From Pseudoflavitalea rhizosphaerae (GTDB lineage Bacteria > Bacteroidota > Bacteroidia > Chitinophagales > Chitinophagaceae), in NCBI RefSeq assembly GCF_003991355.1, contig NZ_RCSU01000022.1, positions 1 to 64,000 of the forward strand: a stretch of DNA of 64,000 bases, in the 5' to 3' direction. Each line of letters begins with the position of its first letter. The first letter of the stretch is position 1. Of this stretch, positions 1-9,506 are shown piece after piece. The translations under genes were made by a program, and so were the position numbers. The notes under the pieces were generated by a model that searched no databases, was not told the DNA's origin, and saw nothing but the letters and a program-made list of their open reading frames with translations.

Positions 1-334
1 AATAATTGGATTGCAGCACTGCAATGGCAAAAGGGTTGCCTTTGCTGAGTAAGATGTTGAATTCTTCCGGAGTCAGGAGCAGTGCGGAAATGGGCAGTTT
101 GTGCTTGCATCTTTGCTCTATCATATCCAGTAGTTCATGCCGGGACTCTCTGGTGGACCTTGCCAGTATGAGCAGGTTGAGTTTTGTAGGCGCTTCGATC
201 ACGGGCGGTTGGGACTGACAGAAGGTCCAGACAGCTTGTTCCTGGCTGGTGAATGCCAATAGCGCGATCTTTTCTGTGGGAACAGTTCTTACAATGATGG
301 AAATTACTTCCTGAAGAAGTGGATGAGGTTTCAT
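1..334 (-). CDS. HEPN-domain-like protein, N-terminal part (runs off the left edge)
   Basis: An open frame starts at an ATG complementary to 332-334 and stays open to base 1 (111 residues seen). It begins MKPHPLLQEVISIIVRTVP and carries LLILARSTRESRHELLDMIE followed by a run with CKHKLPISALLLTPEEF. From memory, this resembles the region ahead of the HEPN domain in Chitinophagaceae HEPN proteins, where a degenerate nucleotidyltransferase-like half precedes the HEPN helices. The HEPN part itself would lie outside the window, so no catalytic motif is visible and the call is tentative. It points away from the restriction block and probably has its own promoter. Confidence 0.5.
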   Translation of the reverse strand, partial: MKPHPLLQEVISIIVRTVPTEKIALLAFTSQEQAVWTFCQSQPPVIEAPTKLNLLILARSTRESRHELLDMIEQRCKHKLPISALLLTPEEFNILLSKGNPFAIAVLQSNY

Positions 335-526
335 GAAATAAGTTTTAAATGCTTGAATGAATAGGAGGATGGGCAGGCAGGCGCTCCTGATCAGTATTTG
401 CGGGCATAGGATGCTCCTATCGATTTGCATCGACGAGTGTGAGTATGCGAGCTTACAACAAATGGAAAATGATACAGGAGCGGTGGCTATTGGAAGGATA
501 GCCGGGCCTGCAAGGGAGAAGTGGGC

Positions 527-787
527 TTAATTGGGCGCGATTTCCGGGTTGTCCGGTTTTGTGATGAGGACGTGTGCGACTTCGATTAAGTTGGAAATCC
601 TGCGCAGGAAATCGATGAGGAGCCATTTGTCTTCCTTATCCAGGTCACCGTAGGATTCAGTGATGGTGGTGGTTTGGAGGTTATCCATGTCTGATCGGAT
701 TTTCTCGATGGAGTCTCCGTTGAAGAATTGGTGGATGGAAGCAATGGGGTTGGAAAGCGATTGTGTTGACTGGGATGTGTTTGGCAT
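527..787 (-). CDS. small hypothetical protein (86 aa)
   Basis: The frame starts MPNTSQSTQSLSNP and ends KPDNPEIAPN. It is acidic, predicted soluble and mainly helical, with no signal peptide or membrane segment. I do not recognise a family. It lies on the same strand as the HEPN-like gene, separated by about 190 bases in which I see no gene. The overlapping longer frame on the same strand (586-981) is low-complexity and was not chosen. Confidence 0.5.
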   Translation of the reverse strand: MPNTSQSTQSLSNPIASIHQFFNGDSIEKIRSDMDNLQTTTITESYGDLDKEDKWLLIDFLRRISNLIEVAHVLITKPDNPEIAPN

Positions 788-1140
788 AGCGAAAAGTTTA
801 ATGGTGAAAAAAAGAAAGGATGTATAAAGAAGTCAGAGGAAGGCAGATTCTTGGGGAAATAATTATAGGGTTGGAACCTACCTGTCCTTCCTGAACGGGC
901 TGTGCAAATGTTCTTTTTCGGCAAGCATATTAAGTTTAAGATGTTTAAATTCTGCCGAAATTCAAAATTGGGAACTTGCACAAAAAAAATTCGAGAAGTA
1001 AAAATAGAGAAAAGTTCTGAAATGCAGAAATAAAAAGTAAAAATATTGCTATTTAATGCTGTTATTCGGAACTAAGTGACGATGTGTAAAGGTTGATAGG
1101 TTTCTTATATTGCCTACTTAGTGGTGAAATGCGCTATTAT

Positions 1141-1356
1141 ATGGTTGAAAAACGAACACTTAATAGGATAAAGAGTGTCTTAGCTGACAAGGACAAAACT
1201 AACTTGTGGCTCGCAGAAAAGTTAGGCAAAAACAAGAGCACTATCTCGAAATGGTGTACAAATGATCAGCAACCCACACTTGAAACCTTATTTGAAATTG
1301 CGGATGTGTTGGACGTAAATGTTTGTGAGCTGTTAATCCCAAGAAAAAAAATGTAA
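1141..1356 (+). CDS. XRE-family helix-turn-helix regulator
   Basis: A short single-domain HTH protein of 71 residues from the ATG at 1141; the frame is open upstream to 1093, with further ATGs at 1093 and 1129. The HTH core reads WLAEKLGKNKSTISKWCTN, followed by TLETLFEIADVLDVNVCELL, which is the classic XRE recognition helix plus the stabilising C-terminal helix. Such regulators often sit next to restriction-modification genes in Bacteroidota and could act as a controller of the downstream hsdRMS block. That role is inferred only from position: 317 bases separate it from hsdR. Confidence 0.85.
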   Translation: MVEKRTLNRIKSVLADKDKTNLWLAEKLGKNKSTISKWCTNDQQPTLETLFEIADVLDVNVCELLIPRKKM

Positions 1357-1512
1357 TCACATTCTCTGCTTATCTACGTCTGAAATATCTGCTAGCCAAA
1401 ATCCGGAACAACTGGCGAGTGATCGAATTGTTCGCATGCTTATTGATGCGGGTTGGCTTCTTTGGTCAAAAAAACAGACTGATTTTAGTTGCAGACTTGG
1501 GAGTTGCAATAA

Positions 1513-1611
1513 GAGTTGTATTTAATTGCCTTGGCGATTGATGTACCGCCTTGTGAGTTGCTTGAAGCTTTGTGTGAGAAATTGAAGCTGGAGAAAAAAA
1601 CTAAAATTTAG
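1513..1611 (+). pseudogene. possible remnant of a second XRE gene (C-terminal end only)
   Basis: The 317-base gap 1357-1673 has no full gene. In it, a 32-codon stretch after an in-frame stop reads ELYLIALAIDVPPCELLEAL and ends EKKTKI before a stop at 1609-1611. This matches the usual last helix of XRE regulators, as in the intact neighbour (EIADVLDVNVCELL). No start codon or HTH core is in frame upstream, so it looks like a decayed duplicate. Chance resemblance is possible because the stretch is short. Confidence 0.35.
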
Positions 1612-1673
1612 AAATCACTAAAGAATTCCCATTGGGGTTTTATTATAAGCGGTCGAAAATCAGATTCAATTAG

Positions 1674-4600
1674 ATGTCATTCAACGAAGATTCAAGAGTA
1701 AAAATACCTGCCATTCTGCATCTATGTCGTATGGGTTTTACCTATATACCAAGAAGTCAGCAGCAGAGAATTGAAGAAAATAACATTTTCCCTGCAATCT
1801 TTAAGAAAAGCATTGCCGAACTAAACAGTATTACAGAACTTGAGGCGACTTCGATATTGGATGAAGTTGGATTGAAACTTAAATATGATGATCTTGGCCA
1901 GGATTTTTACAAGTGCTTGGTGAATACTTCCGGAACAAGGTTGATAGACTTTCAACATTTCCATCGGAATTCGTTACACGTTACGACTGAACTCACGTAT
2001 AAGAATGGCGAAGAAGAATTTCGACCTGATATTACATTGCTAATTAACGGGATGCCATTAATATTTATTGAAGTAAAGAAGCCCAACAACAAGGAAGGGG
2101 TATTGGCAGAGCGAACCCGCATTGATAAACGTTTGGCATTAAAAGAGTTTTCTGTTTTCACAAACATTACTCAATTAATGATTTTTTCCAATAACATGGA
2201 ATATGAGGATGGAGTGATAGAGCCCGTAATGGGGGCTTATTATGGAACCTCATCCCAAACGGGAGTCCTATTTAATTACTTTCGGGAGGAAGAAATTCTA
2301 AATTTAACCCACTTGCTCAGGCCCGAAGACCCTGAGTTAGAAAATCTGGTGCTTAAGGACAATAATATTGTTGCGATAAAGCACACGGATGAATTTAAAA
2401 CAAACAAACATTTTGACACTCCGACTAATCGCCTGCTTACTTCCCTCTTGAATAGGGATAGGCTGGCTTTCTTTCTACAATTTGGTATAGCATATGTGGA
2501 GGAAGAAAAGGAGGGCAAACTGGAACGTCAAAAGCACATCATGCGCTATCCACAGTTTTTTGCAACAAATGCAATAGCGACGAAACTTGATGAGGGAGTA
2601 AAAAAGGGTATCATCTGGCACACCCAAGGTAGTGGTAAAACTGCATTGGCTTTTTTTAATGTAAAATTTCTCACGGACTATTTCCAGAAGAAAAATGTAA
2701 TACCTAAATTTTATTTCATTGTAGACCGGTTGGACCTGGCCATTCAGGCGCGAAATGAATTTCGTTCAAGAGGTCTGTCAGTAAAGTCGATAAGTTCCCG
2801 TAGTGAATTTATCAGGTCGATCAAAACGGTAAGCGCAATTCAAAATAATTCCGGTGATCTCGAAATTACAGTAATAAATATTCAAAAATTTTCTGAGGAA
2901 AGCAAAGTTCTGGAAGAGTTGGATTACGATATTAATATTCAACGAGTATACTTTATTGATGAAGCGCATAGGAGCTACAACCCCAAAGGAAGCTATTTAG
3001 TCAACTTGTTGAAATCTGATGATGCAGCCATCAAAATTGCGTTGACTGGAACCCCATTGTTAAGAGAAGTGACTAAGGAATTCGATTCCAAAGCATTGTT
3101 TGGTAACTACATCCACAAGTATTACTATAATATGTCTATTGCAGATGGTTATACTTTACGCTTGATACGGGAAGCCATCAGTACAACTTACAAGATGCAA
3201 ATGAAGGATGTAATGGCTCAGATAAAGGTGCTGCAGGGGGAGATTTCAAAAAGCGAAATCTTCGCCCATCCGAGGTTTGCCGAGCCAATGCTGGATTATA
3301 TCATAAAAGACCTAAATGCATTCCGGAGGCTTAATAGAGATAATAGTCTTGGCGGTATGGTTGTGTGTGATAGCTCTGACCAGGCCAAAGAATTGTTTCG
3401 CCAGTTTGAAAAAGTATATGGGATTCAAAAATATGAATACTCCATGGTTGCTGAAGAAGCTGTAGTGTATGGTATGAATAAACCACTAAAGGCTCGATTG
3501 ATATTGCATGATGTAAATAGCAAAGACGACAGGGAAGCTGATATTAAGGCATTTAAAAGCGGCGAAATAGATCTCCTCTTTGTCTATAACATGCTGCTCA
3601 CTGGTTTCGACGCTCGGCGTCTGAAGAAACTGTACCTGGCACGGGTAGTTAAAAATCATAACCTGTTGCAAACTTTAACGAGGGTTAATCGGCCATATAA
3701 AGAATACCGTTTTGGTTATGTTGTAGATTTTGCGGACATCACCAAGGAGTTCAAGACTACCAATCAGAATTATTTTCAGGAATTGCAAGAAGAGTTAGGC
3801 GATGAGATGCAGAATTACTCCAATTTATTTAGAACGCCTGAAGAGATTCAAAATGAAATTGCAACAATTAAAGATAAGCTGTTTCAGTTTGACACCTATA
3901 ATGCTGAGAGTTTTCGTATGCAAATTAGTGACATTAAAGACAAAAAGCAATTGCTTGATTTGCAACATGTACTAAATAGCGCGAAGGAGTTAAGAAACAT
4001 TATTCGACTGCAGGGCAGTGAGGAGTTGCTTGATTTAGTTGACTTTACCAAACTCAATCAATTGCTAGGAGAAGTACAGCGCAGGCTAGATATGCTAAAC
4101 CTGGTCGACGACATTAATAGCAATAATGACACATCTAGTTTGTTGGATAGCGCATTGGAGGATATTTTCTTCCACTTTACCAAAGTATCAGAAGAAGAAA
4201 TGATACTGTCAGACCGGTTACGTAATCAGCTTCGAAAGACGCGTGAAGAACTACTGCGAAATTTTGATCCTACAGACCCAACTTTCATTAGTCTTAGGGA
4301 AGAACTGGAGCGTATCTTTAAGAATAAAAATTTAGATGAAGTAAGCCAGGAAGATATGCGGGAGAATATTCATTTACTAAGTAAAATATATGACGAAGTA
4401 AAAGAGCTCAACCGCAAGAATGCCTTACTAAAAGCCAAGTATGAAAACGATGAAAAATACGCTCGAATTCATAAGCGGCTTACAAAGGAGCACGCCATTC
4501 CTGCCAAAGAAATACAGGTACATGACGCCTTAATGGGTACTAAGGCACAAGTAGATGGTATTTTTCTAAATAATATTAATCTTTTACAGAACGACGAATA

Positions 4601-4739
4601 CTTTAAAGATGAAGTAATGAGTATTGTCATTAACCAGTTTATTGATACAAAGAGAATAAAACTTGATTATGATACCACTCAGATAATTAATCATCTGATA
4701 GTTAAGGAATATTTACAACAATACAATTATTACAGATAA
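1674..4739 (+). CDS. hsdR: type I restriction endonuclease subunit R
   Basis: This 1021-residue protein is the motor and nuclease subunit of a type I restriction-modification complex; it translocates DNA with ATP and cuts unmethylated DNA. The N-terminal PD-(D/E)xK nuclease site is visible as D119 with E133-V-K135. The helicase Walker A motif is TQGSGKT (317-323), the DEAH box is at 429-432, and motif III is LTGTP. The C-terminal third is helical, as in HsdR proteins that bind the methylase core. The length is typical. It is followed after 3 bases by hsdM, so the genes are co-transcribed. Codons are AT-rich compared with the genes right of 12 kb, fitting horizontal acquisition. Confidence 0.97.
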   Translation: MSFNEDSRVKIPAILHLCRMGFTYIPRSQQQRIEENNIFPAIFKKSIAELNSITELEATSILDEVGLKLKYDDLGQDFYKCLVNTSGTRLIDFQHFHRNSLHVTTELTYKNGEEEFRPDITLLINGMPLIFIEVKKPNNKEGVLAERTRIDKRLALKEFSVFTNITQLMIFSNNMEYEDGVIEPVMGAYYGTSSQTGVLFNYFREEEILNLTHLLRPEDPELENLVLKDNNIVAIKHTDEFKTNKHFDTPTNRLLTSLLNRDRLAFFLQFGIAYVEEEKEGKLERQKHIMRYPQFFATNAIATKLDEGVKKGIIWHTQGSGKTALAFFNVKFLTDYFQKKNVIPKFYFIVDRLDLAIQARNEFRSRGLSVKSISSRSEFIRSIKTVSAIQNNSGDLEITVINIQKFSEESKVLEELDYDINIQRVYFIDEAHRSYNPKGSYLVNLLKSDDAAIKIALTGTPLLREVTKEFDSKALFGNYIHKYYYNMSIADGYTLRLIREAISTTYKMQMKDVMAQIKVLQGEISKSEIFAHPRFAEPMLDYIIKDLNAFRRLNRDNSLGGMVVCDSSDQAKELFRQFEKVYGIQKYEYSMVAEEAVVYGMNKPLKARLILHDVNSKDDREADIKAFKSGEIDLLFVYNMLLTGFDARRLKKLYLARVVKNHNLLQTLTRVNRPYKEYRFGYVVDFADITKEFKTTNQNYFQELQEELGDEMQNYSNLFRTPEEIQNEIATIKDKLFQFDTYNAESFRMQISDIKDKKQLLDLQHVLNSAKELRNIIRLQGSEELLDLVDFTKLNQLLGEVQRRLDMLNLVDDINSNNDTSSLLDSALEDIFFHFTKVSEEEMILSDRLRNQLRKTREELLRNFDPTDPTFISLREELERIFKNKNLDEVSQEDMRENIHLLSKIYDEVKELNRKNALLKAKYENDEKYARIHKRLTKEHAIPAKEIQVHDALMGTKAQVDGIFLNNINLLQNDEYFKDEVMSIVINQFIDTKRIKLDYDTTQIINHLIVKEYLQQYNYYR

Positions 4740-4742
4740 GCC

Positions 4743-6368
4743 ATGACGGAATTAGAATTTATAGCCAAAACAAAAGCGCTAATAGACGACCTGAAAAGTG
4801 TATGCGCCAATTATGGTTTAGGAAATGATGCAAGCGAGTTTAATATAATTACTCAAGTGTTTTTGTACAAATACCTGAACGATAAATTTATTCACGAAGC
4901 TAAAAAAATAGACAAAGACTTAGCCAAGGCGAATGATTTCCAGAAGACTTATGAAGCCATGCCTGAGGAAAAAAAGAACTTTTTGCATGGCAGAATAGGC
5001 AACAGGGCTGCTAGGTTAGAGCCAGAACAGTTAATATCCTACCTCTTCAATAATTCCAACAAAGCTAATTTTGCAGAAACATATTTTGATGGCACTCTGC
5101 TTAACATCAGCACCGAAAATGTAAGCCTGTATTCTGTAAAATCCACAACCGGAGTGAAGGATAAAATGTTTGATAACATTAGTCAGTTTATCCGTGATGC
5201 CTCTCAAAGAGATGCTTTTTGCCGGGCATTGATCAATAAACTAGTGAATGTTAGCTTCGAAAAAATGTTCGGTGAGAAATATGATTTCTTTGCTACCATT
5301 TTTGAATATCTGATCAAGGATTACAATAGCGATAGCGGAGGGAAGTATGCTGAGTACTATACACCCCATGCTGTAGCTCGAATTATGGCTGCAATATTAG
5401 TTAACGAAAAGGATATCAGCAATGCAACCGTATATGATCCTAGTGCGGGGTCGGGCACTCTGCTTATGAATATTGCGCACGCTATTGGCGAGAAAAACTG
5501 TACAATTTATTCAGAAGACATTTCGCAGAAGTCGGCGAATATGCTGCGGCTAAACCTGATCCTAAACAATCTTTCGCATTCCATACCTAACATTATTAAG
5601 GGCAATACAATACTACAGCCTTCCTACATTAAGGAAAAATTCCAATACATTGTTTCCAATCCACCATTTAAACTTGATTTCTCAGATTACCGGGAAGATC
5701 TCACTAAAGATAGTTTCAGGGAACGTTTTTTTGCTGGTATCCCCAATGTGCCTAATGCTAAAAAAGAAAGCATGGCTATTTACTTGCTCTTTATTCAGCA
5801 CATTATATATAGCCTGGCGCCCAATGGTAAAGCGGCGGTTGTAGTACCTACTGGTTTCATAACTGCACAGAGCGGCATAGAGCGAAAAATACGCGAGGCC
5901 TTGGTAGAACGCGGCTGGCTCCGGGGCGTGGTAAGTATGCCCAGCAATATATTTGCCAGCACGAGTACCAATGTATCTATCCTGTTTATAGATAAAAAAG
6001 CCAACAGTAACAAAGTGGTGCTGGTAGATGCCTCTAAACTTGGTGAAACTATAAAGGACGGCAAGAATCAACGTACCAGGTTAACTGATCCCGAAGAGCA
6101 ACGTATTATAGATGCGATGAACAAAAAGCAGGCAGTTGAGGATTTTTCCGTTGTAGTGAATAAGGCGCAGATTGTGGGGAAAAATTACAGCTTCTCTGCC
6201 GGGCAGTATTTTGAAGTGAAAATTGAATATGTAGATATTACCCCCAAAGAATTCGCAGCAAAGATGAAGGGCTTTGAGGAGAAGCTGAGTGCTTTGTTTA
6301 AGGAAGGTGAAAAGCTCGATAAAGATATTATGAAAGGATTAAAGGGGGTGACATATGAGCAAATATAA
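4743..6368 (+). CDS. hsdM: type I N6-adenine DNA methyltransferase subunit M
   Basis: The 541-residue protein is the methylating subunit of the type I complex. It has the N-terminal helical domain of HsdM (about 1-170), then the SAM-binding motif I DPSAGSGT (232-239) and the catalytic NPPF motif (306-309) typical of gamma-class N6-adenine methylases. It lies 3 bases after hsdR. Its last 14 bases overlap the start of hsdS, a translational-coupling layout that keeps M and S in proportion. Confidence 0.97.
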   Translation: MTELEFIAKTKALIDDLKSVCANYGLGNDASEFNIITQVFLYKYLNDKFIHEAKKIDKDLAKANDFQKTYEAMPEEKKNFLHGRIGNRAARLEPEQLISYLFNNSNKANFAETYFDGTLLNISTENVSLYSVKSTTGVKDKMFDNISQFIRDASQRDAFCRALINKLVNVSFEKMFGEKYDFFATIFEYLIKDYNSDSGGKYAEYYTPHAVARIMAAILVNEKDISNATVYDPSAGSGTLLMNIAHAIGEKNCTIYSEDISQKSANMLRLNLILNNLSHSIPNIIKGNTILQPSYIKEKFQYIVSNPPFKLDFSDYREDLTKDSFRERFFAGIPNVPNAKKESMAIYLLFIQHIIYSLAPNGKAAVVVPTGFITAQSGIERKIREALVERGWLRGVVSMPSNIFASTSTNVSILFIDKKANSNKVVLVDASKLGETIKDGKNQRTRLTDPEEQRIIDAMNKKQAVEDFSVVVNKAQIVGKNYSFSAGQYFEVKIEYVDITPKEFAAKMKGFEEKLSALFKEGEKLDKDIMKGLKGVTYEQI

Positions 6369-8256
6369 ATGGCATCAATCATCTGTTGGAGAGTTTATTG
6401 ATTTCAATCCATCAGAAAGCCTACCAAAGAATAAGATCGCTAAGAAAGTACCAATGGAAAAACTTGGTGTGTTTGAAAGAAAGATAAAAGGATTTGAATA
6501 CGCAGAGTATAAAGGTGGTCCAAAGTTTAGAAATGGTGATACGCTTGTTGCAAAGATTACTCCTTGTTTAGAAAATGGGAAAACGGCATTTGTGGATATT
6601 TTAAATGACAATGAGGTTGCCTATGGATCTTCTGAATTCATAGTATTGAGAGAAAATGAGTGGTCTGACAAAAAATTCATTTATTATTTAGCAAGAAGCC
6701 CTCTTTTTAGAGAAAGAGCGATAAGTTGCATGGAAGGAACATCTGGCAGAAAGAGAGTTAATGAGGGAGCATTGAAACGACAGAGAATATTGGTTCCTGA
6801 GTTAAAAGATCAAAGACGAATAGCAGCAGTACTTTCTGCTTTTGACGATAAAATAGAACTCAACAATAAAATAAATGTAGAGCTGGAGCAAATGGCTAAA
6901 ACGCTATATGATTACTGGTTTGTGCAGTTTGATTTTCCAAATGCTAAAGGCAAGCCCTATAAATCTTCAGGGGGCAAGATGGTTTATAATGATGTGCTGA
7001 AGAGAGAGGTACCTGAAGGATGGGAGGTTGAGAAATTGGGTGCTGTTCTAAAAACTTATCTTGGAGGAACTCCTTCTACAGCGAATGTAAACTTCTGGGA
7101 TGGTAATATTCCTTGGATGAATTCAGGTGAGGTTGCTAACTTCCCTGTTCTTGCTACGGAGCAAGCTATTACAGAAGAAGCTATAAAAAACTCATCCACT
7201 AAATTGATGAAGGAGGGAAGTGTTTTACTTTCAATTACGAGGCATTTGAGGGTGAATATTTTGGGTATTGATGCTTGTATTAACCAGTCAATTGCAGGTA
7301 TTGAAGAAAATGAACTGTTCAAAAATTCATATATCTATTTTTCAATACTCAATGATATTGAAAGGTTAATGAGCTTGCGAACCGGGGCGCAACAACCTCA
7401 CATCAATAAAGAAATTGTAGATAGTTCGCCATTTATAGTTGCTGATAGAAAAGTCTTAGAAATGTACTACAAAGCAGCGAATCCGATCCGTGATAGAATA
7501 GTCAACAATGCTAAACAAAACCAGCAACTTTCTGCTTTACGGGATTGGTTACTACCTATGCTAATGAATGGTCAGGCAAAGGTCGCTGAAAGTTATACCC
7601 AACAAAAAGAACCGCTAAGTATCGTGGCCGAGTCGGAACCAGAATGTAAAAAACAAACAGAACTCAATATACCCAACGGCAAAAAGGGTTTTGCCAAACA
7701 GGTACTAGCTGGTAGAATAATATCGCTTTTCAAGGAAGATCCTCAATTTACCGAAATCAAGTTTCAAAAAATTCAATTTTTGGCGGAGCATATCATTCAG
7801 GCTGATTTGAACTTAAATTACTATTACCAAGCTGCCGGACCTTATGACAATGTTTTTATGCATTCTATTTATAATGATCTCAAAAAGAATAAATGGTATG
7901 ACAGCAAGGACAAAAAATTTATAGCGTTAGAAAAACAGGCTAAAATAGAAGAGTATTATCAAGGCTACTTTGGTTCTGTAATTGGGCAATTAGATAAGCT
8001 TTTCCATTTGCTATCAGGCGCTACAGAGGTTAAATCGGAAATCATTGCGACAATCTACGCTGTCTGGAATAATTTCATCATAGAGGGAAGGCCAATTACC
8101 GAGGATGAATTGATTCAATCTTTCTATAATTGGAGTGAGCGAAAGCACCAATATACCAGAGCCCAAGTACAGGAAGGGTTGCAATGGTTAAGAGAGAATA
8201 AGCTCGAACCTACCGGTTTTGGGAAATTGATAAAAAAGGCGAAGAGCAAAAAATAA
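6355..8256 (+). CDS. hsdS: type I specificity subunit S with extra C-terminal domain
   Basis: HsdS reads the target sequence through two target-recognition domains. The first lies at about 1-150, followed by the spacer helix around RRIAAVLSAFDDKIELNNKI; the second is at about 215-370, followed by LSALRDWLLPMLMNGQAKV. A normal HsdS ends near residue 415. Here the frame continues to 633: after a low-complexity linker (about 420-440) a further domain of about 190 residues includes FQKIQFLAEHIIQAD and YYYQAAGPYDNVFMHSIYND. This looks like a Panacea/DUF4065-type fold, in which K-x-x-F-L-A and a GP-(Y/F)-(D/S) turn recur. The domain assignment is by eye. It may be an added regulatory or protein-binding module. 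Confidence 0.9.
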   Translation: MSKYKWHQSSVGEFIDFNPSESLPKNKIAKKVPMEKLGVFERKIKGFEYAEYKGGPKFRNGDTLVAKITPCLENGKTAFVDILNDNEVAYGSSEFIVLRENEWSDKKFIYYLARSPLFRERAISCMEGTSGRKRVNEGALKRQRILVPELKDQRRIAAVLSAFDDKIELNNKINVELEQMAKTLYDYWFVQFDFPNAKGKPYKSSGGKMVYNDVLKREVPEGWEVEKLGAVLKTYLGGTPSTANVNFWDGNIPWMNSGEVANFPVLATEQAITEEAIKNSSTKLMKEGSVLLSITRHLRVNILGIDACINQSIAGIEENELFKNSYIYFSILNDIERLMSLRTGAQQPHINKEIVDSSPFIVADRKVLEMYYKAANPIRDRIVNNAKQNQQLSALRDWLLPMLMNGQAKVAESYTQQKEPLSIVAESEPECKKQTELNIPNGKKGFAKQVLAGRIISLFKEDPQFTEIKFQKIQFLAEHIIQADLNLNYYYQAAGPYDNVFMHSIYNDLKKNKWYDSKDKKFIALEKQAKIEEYYQGYFGSVIGQLDKLFHLLSGATEVKSEIIATIYAVWNNFIIEGRPITEDELIQSFYNWSERKHQYTRAQVQEGLQWLRENKLEPTGFGKLIKKAKSKK

Positions 8257-8267
8257 TACAAGTATTT

Positions 8268-9185
8268 ATGTCAATACCGGACTATCAAACAATAATGTTA
8301 CCTCTTTTGAAGCTGTTATCTGATCGAAAAGAATACTTATTTAAGGACGTAATAGCTTTATTAGGCAAACAATTCAAGTTAACAGAGGAACAAATGAGTG
8401 AACTTCTTCCTAGCGGCCAATCCCTATTGTTTGCGAACCGGGTTGGCTGGGCAAGAACTTATTTGAAAAAGGCGGGCTTGCTAGACTCTCCTAAAAGAGG
8501 AGTAGTCTGTATAACCGAGCGAGGCTTGCAGGTACTGAAAGGAAATCCGAAAAGGATCGACAACAATCTACTCAAACAGTTTCCTGAGTTTGTGGAGTTC
8601 CAGAACATAAAAAAGGAAGATTCTGGATCATTGGAGCAAATTGATACTACTCAAGTAGAAAAGCAAACTCCAGAAGAAACTATCGACTTAGCTTATCAGA
8701 ATATACGCCAATCCTTGGCACAAGAACTTATAGATACAGTTCGTCGATTAAGTCCAGCTTTCTTTGAACGGCTGGTTGTAGAATTATTAGTGAAAATGGG
8801 GTATGGTGGTTCTATGAAAGATGCCGGAAAGGCAATTGGGAAAACTGGCGATGAAGGGATTGATGGGACGATTAAGGAGGATAAATTAGGGCTGGATATT
8901 ATCTATATTCAAGCAAAAAGATGGCAGGCAGGCAACGTTGTTGGCAGGCCGGAGCTGCACAAGTTTGTTGGGGCTTTAGCTGGGCAAGGGGCAAAGAAGG
9001 GTATCTTTATCACTACTTCTACTTTTTCAAAAGACGCACTGAACTATGCCCCTAAAAATGAAACAAAGATTGTGTTAATAGATGGAGTGCAGCTCGCCCA
9101 ATTAATGATCGATTACAATCTTGGTATATCAGTTCAGAGATCCTATGAAATCAAACGCCTGGACAATGATTATTTTGAAGAGTAA
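8268..9185 (+). CDS. mrr: Mrr-type restriction endonuclease
   Basis: The 305-residue protein has an N-terminal winged-helix Mrr_N-like domain (about 5-95) and a C-terminal Mrr_cat nuclease domain (about 150-290). The catalytic PD-(D/E)xK-like residues are visible: FFERLVVELL at 165-174, D195 and D199 in GDEGID, and QAK at 215-217. Mrr-type enzymes cut modified or foreign DNA. The gene starts 11 bases after hsdS, so it is probably transcribed with the type I genes as a second restriction layer. A combination with hsdRMS is common in defence islands. Confidence 0.93.
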   Translation: MSIPDYQTIMLPLLKLLSDRKEYLFKDVIALLGKQFKLTEEQMSELLPSGQSLLFANRVGWARTYLKKAGLLDSPKRGVVCITERGLQVLKGNPKRIDNNLLKQFPEFVEFQNIKKEDSGSLEQIDTTQVEKQTPEETIDLAYQNIRQSLAQELIDTVRRLSPAFFERLVVELLVKMGYGGSMKDAGKAIGKTGDEGIDGTIKEDKLGLDIIYIQAKRWQAGNVVGRPELHKFVGALAGQGAKKGIFITTSTFSKDALNYAPKNETKIVLIDGVQLAQLMIDYNLGISVQRSYEIKRLDNDYFEE

Positions 9186-9506
9186 CAGTCCCAACATACA
9201 TTGTATAATTCCTGTTGGGGATTTGAATATAAGCCTATCGCGAAAAATGAATTAACTTAGATAACGATAAGCTCTTTCACCCACTTGCTGGCAAATTGTT
9301 GGCAAAAAACAAAAAAGGCCGCTTGCGCGACCTTTTAAATTAATTTCCGCTCCCCGAACTGGACAGTTTTTGAACCAGTTAGTGCTTGATTTAGAGGCTT
9401 TTGCCGATCTTCCGGAATGACAGCATGACAGAACCATAAGGAACGGGTGGCTCCTGCTGTGGGAAGCCAAGGGTGGTTGATGTACGGCCAAAGGTGCAGT
9501 ATGACC
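9186..9506. other. gap with no gene; holds a tRNA-Asn-derived repeat
   Basis: No supported gene lies in these 321 bases. They contain a direct repeat of the tRNA-Asn downstream region (9286-9336) and a fragment resembling the 3' end of the same tRNA: bases 9350-9380 share CTCCCC, CTGGAC and TGAACCAG, in that order, with the intact tRNA at 11906-11931. The rest shows nothing I can name. Confidence 0.6.
9286..9336 (-). repeat. left direct repeat of tRNA-Asn cassette (att-like), with terminator hairpin
   Basis: Bases 9286-9312 (27 bases, beginning TGCTGGCAAATTGTTGG) are identical to 11841-11867. They are followed by AAAAGGCCGC in both copies (an extra C precedes it in the right copy). Bases 9313-9336 form a hairpin, AAAAGGCCGC-TTGC-GCGACCTTTT, that matches the tRNA terminator of the right copy. 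The pair marks the edges of a cassette. Confidence 0.75.

Noticed and set aside
866-895. T-arm-like sequence (GGTTCCAACC on the minus strand), perhaps a tRNA remnant at the left edge of the restriction island
   Set aside because: Only a four-base stem and loop fit; no acceptor or anticodon arm can be built around it.
586-981. 131-residue frame on the minus strand overlapping the 86-residue gene
   Set aside because: Its sequence is low-complexity (Pro/Ser/Asn/Phe-rich) and overlaps a more plausible gene in another frame; no family resemblance.
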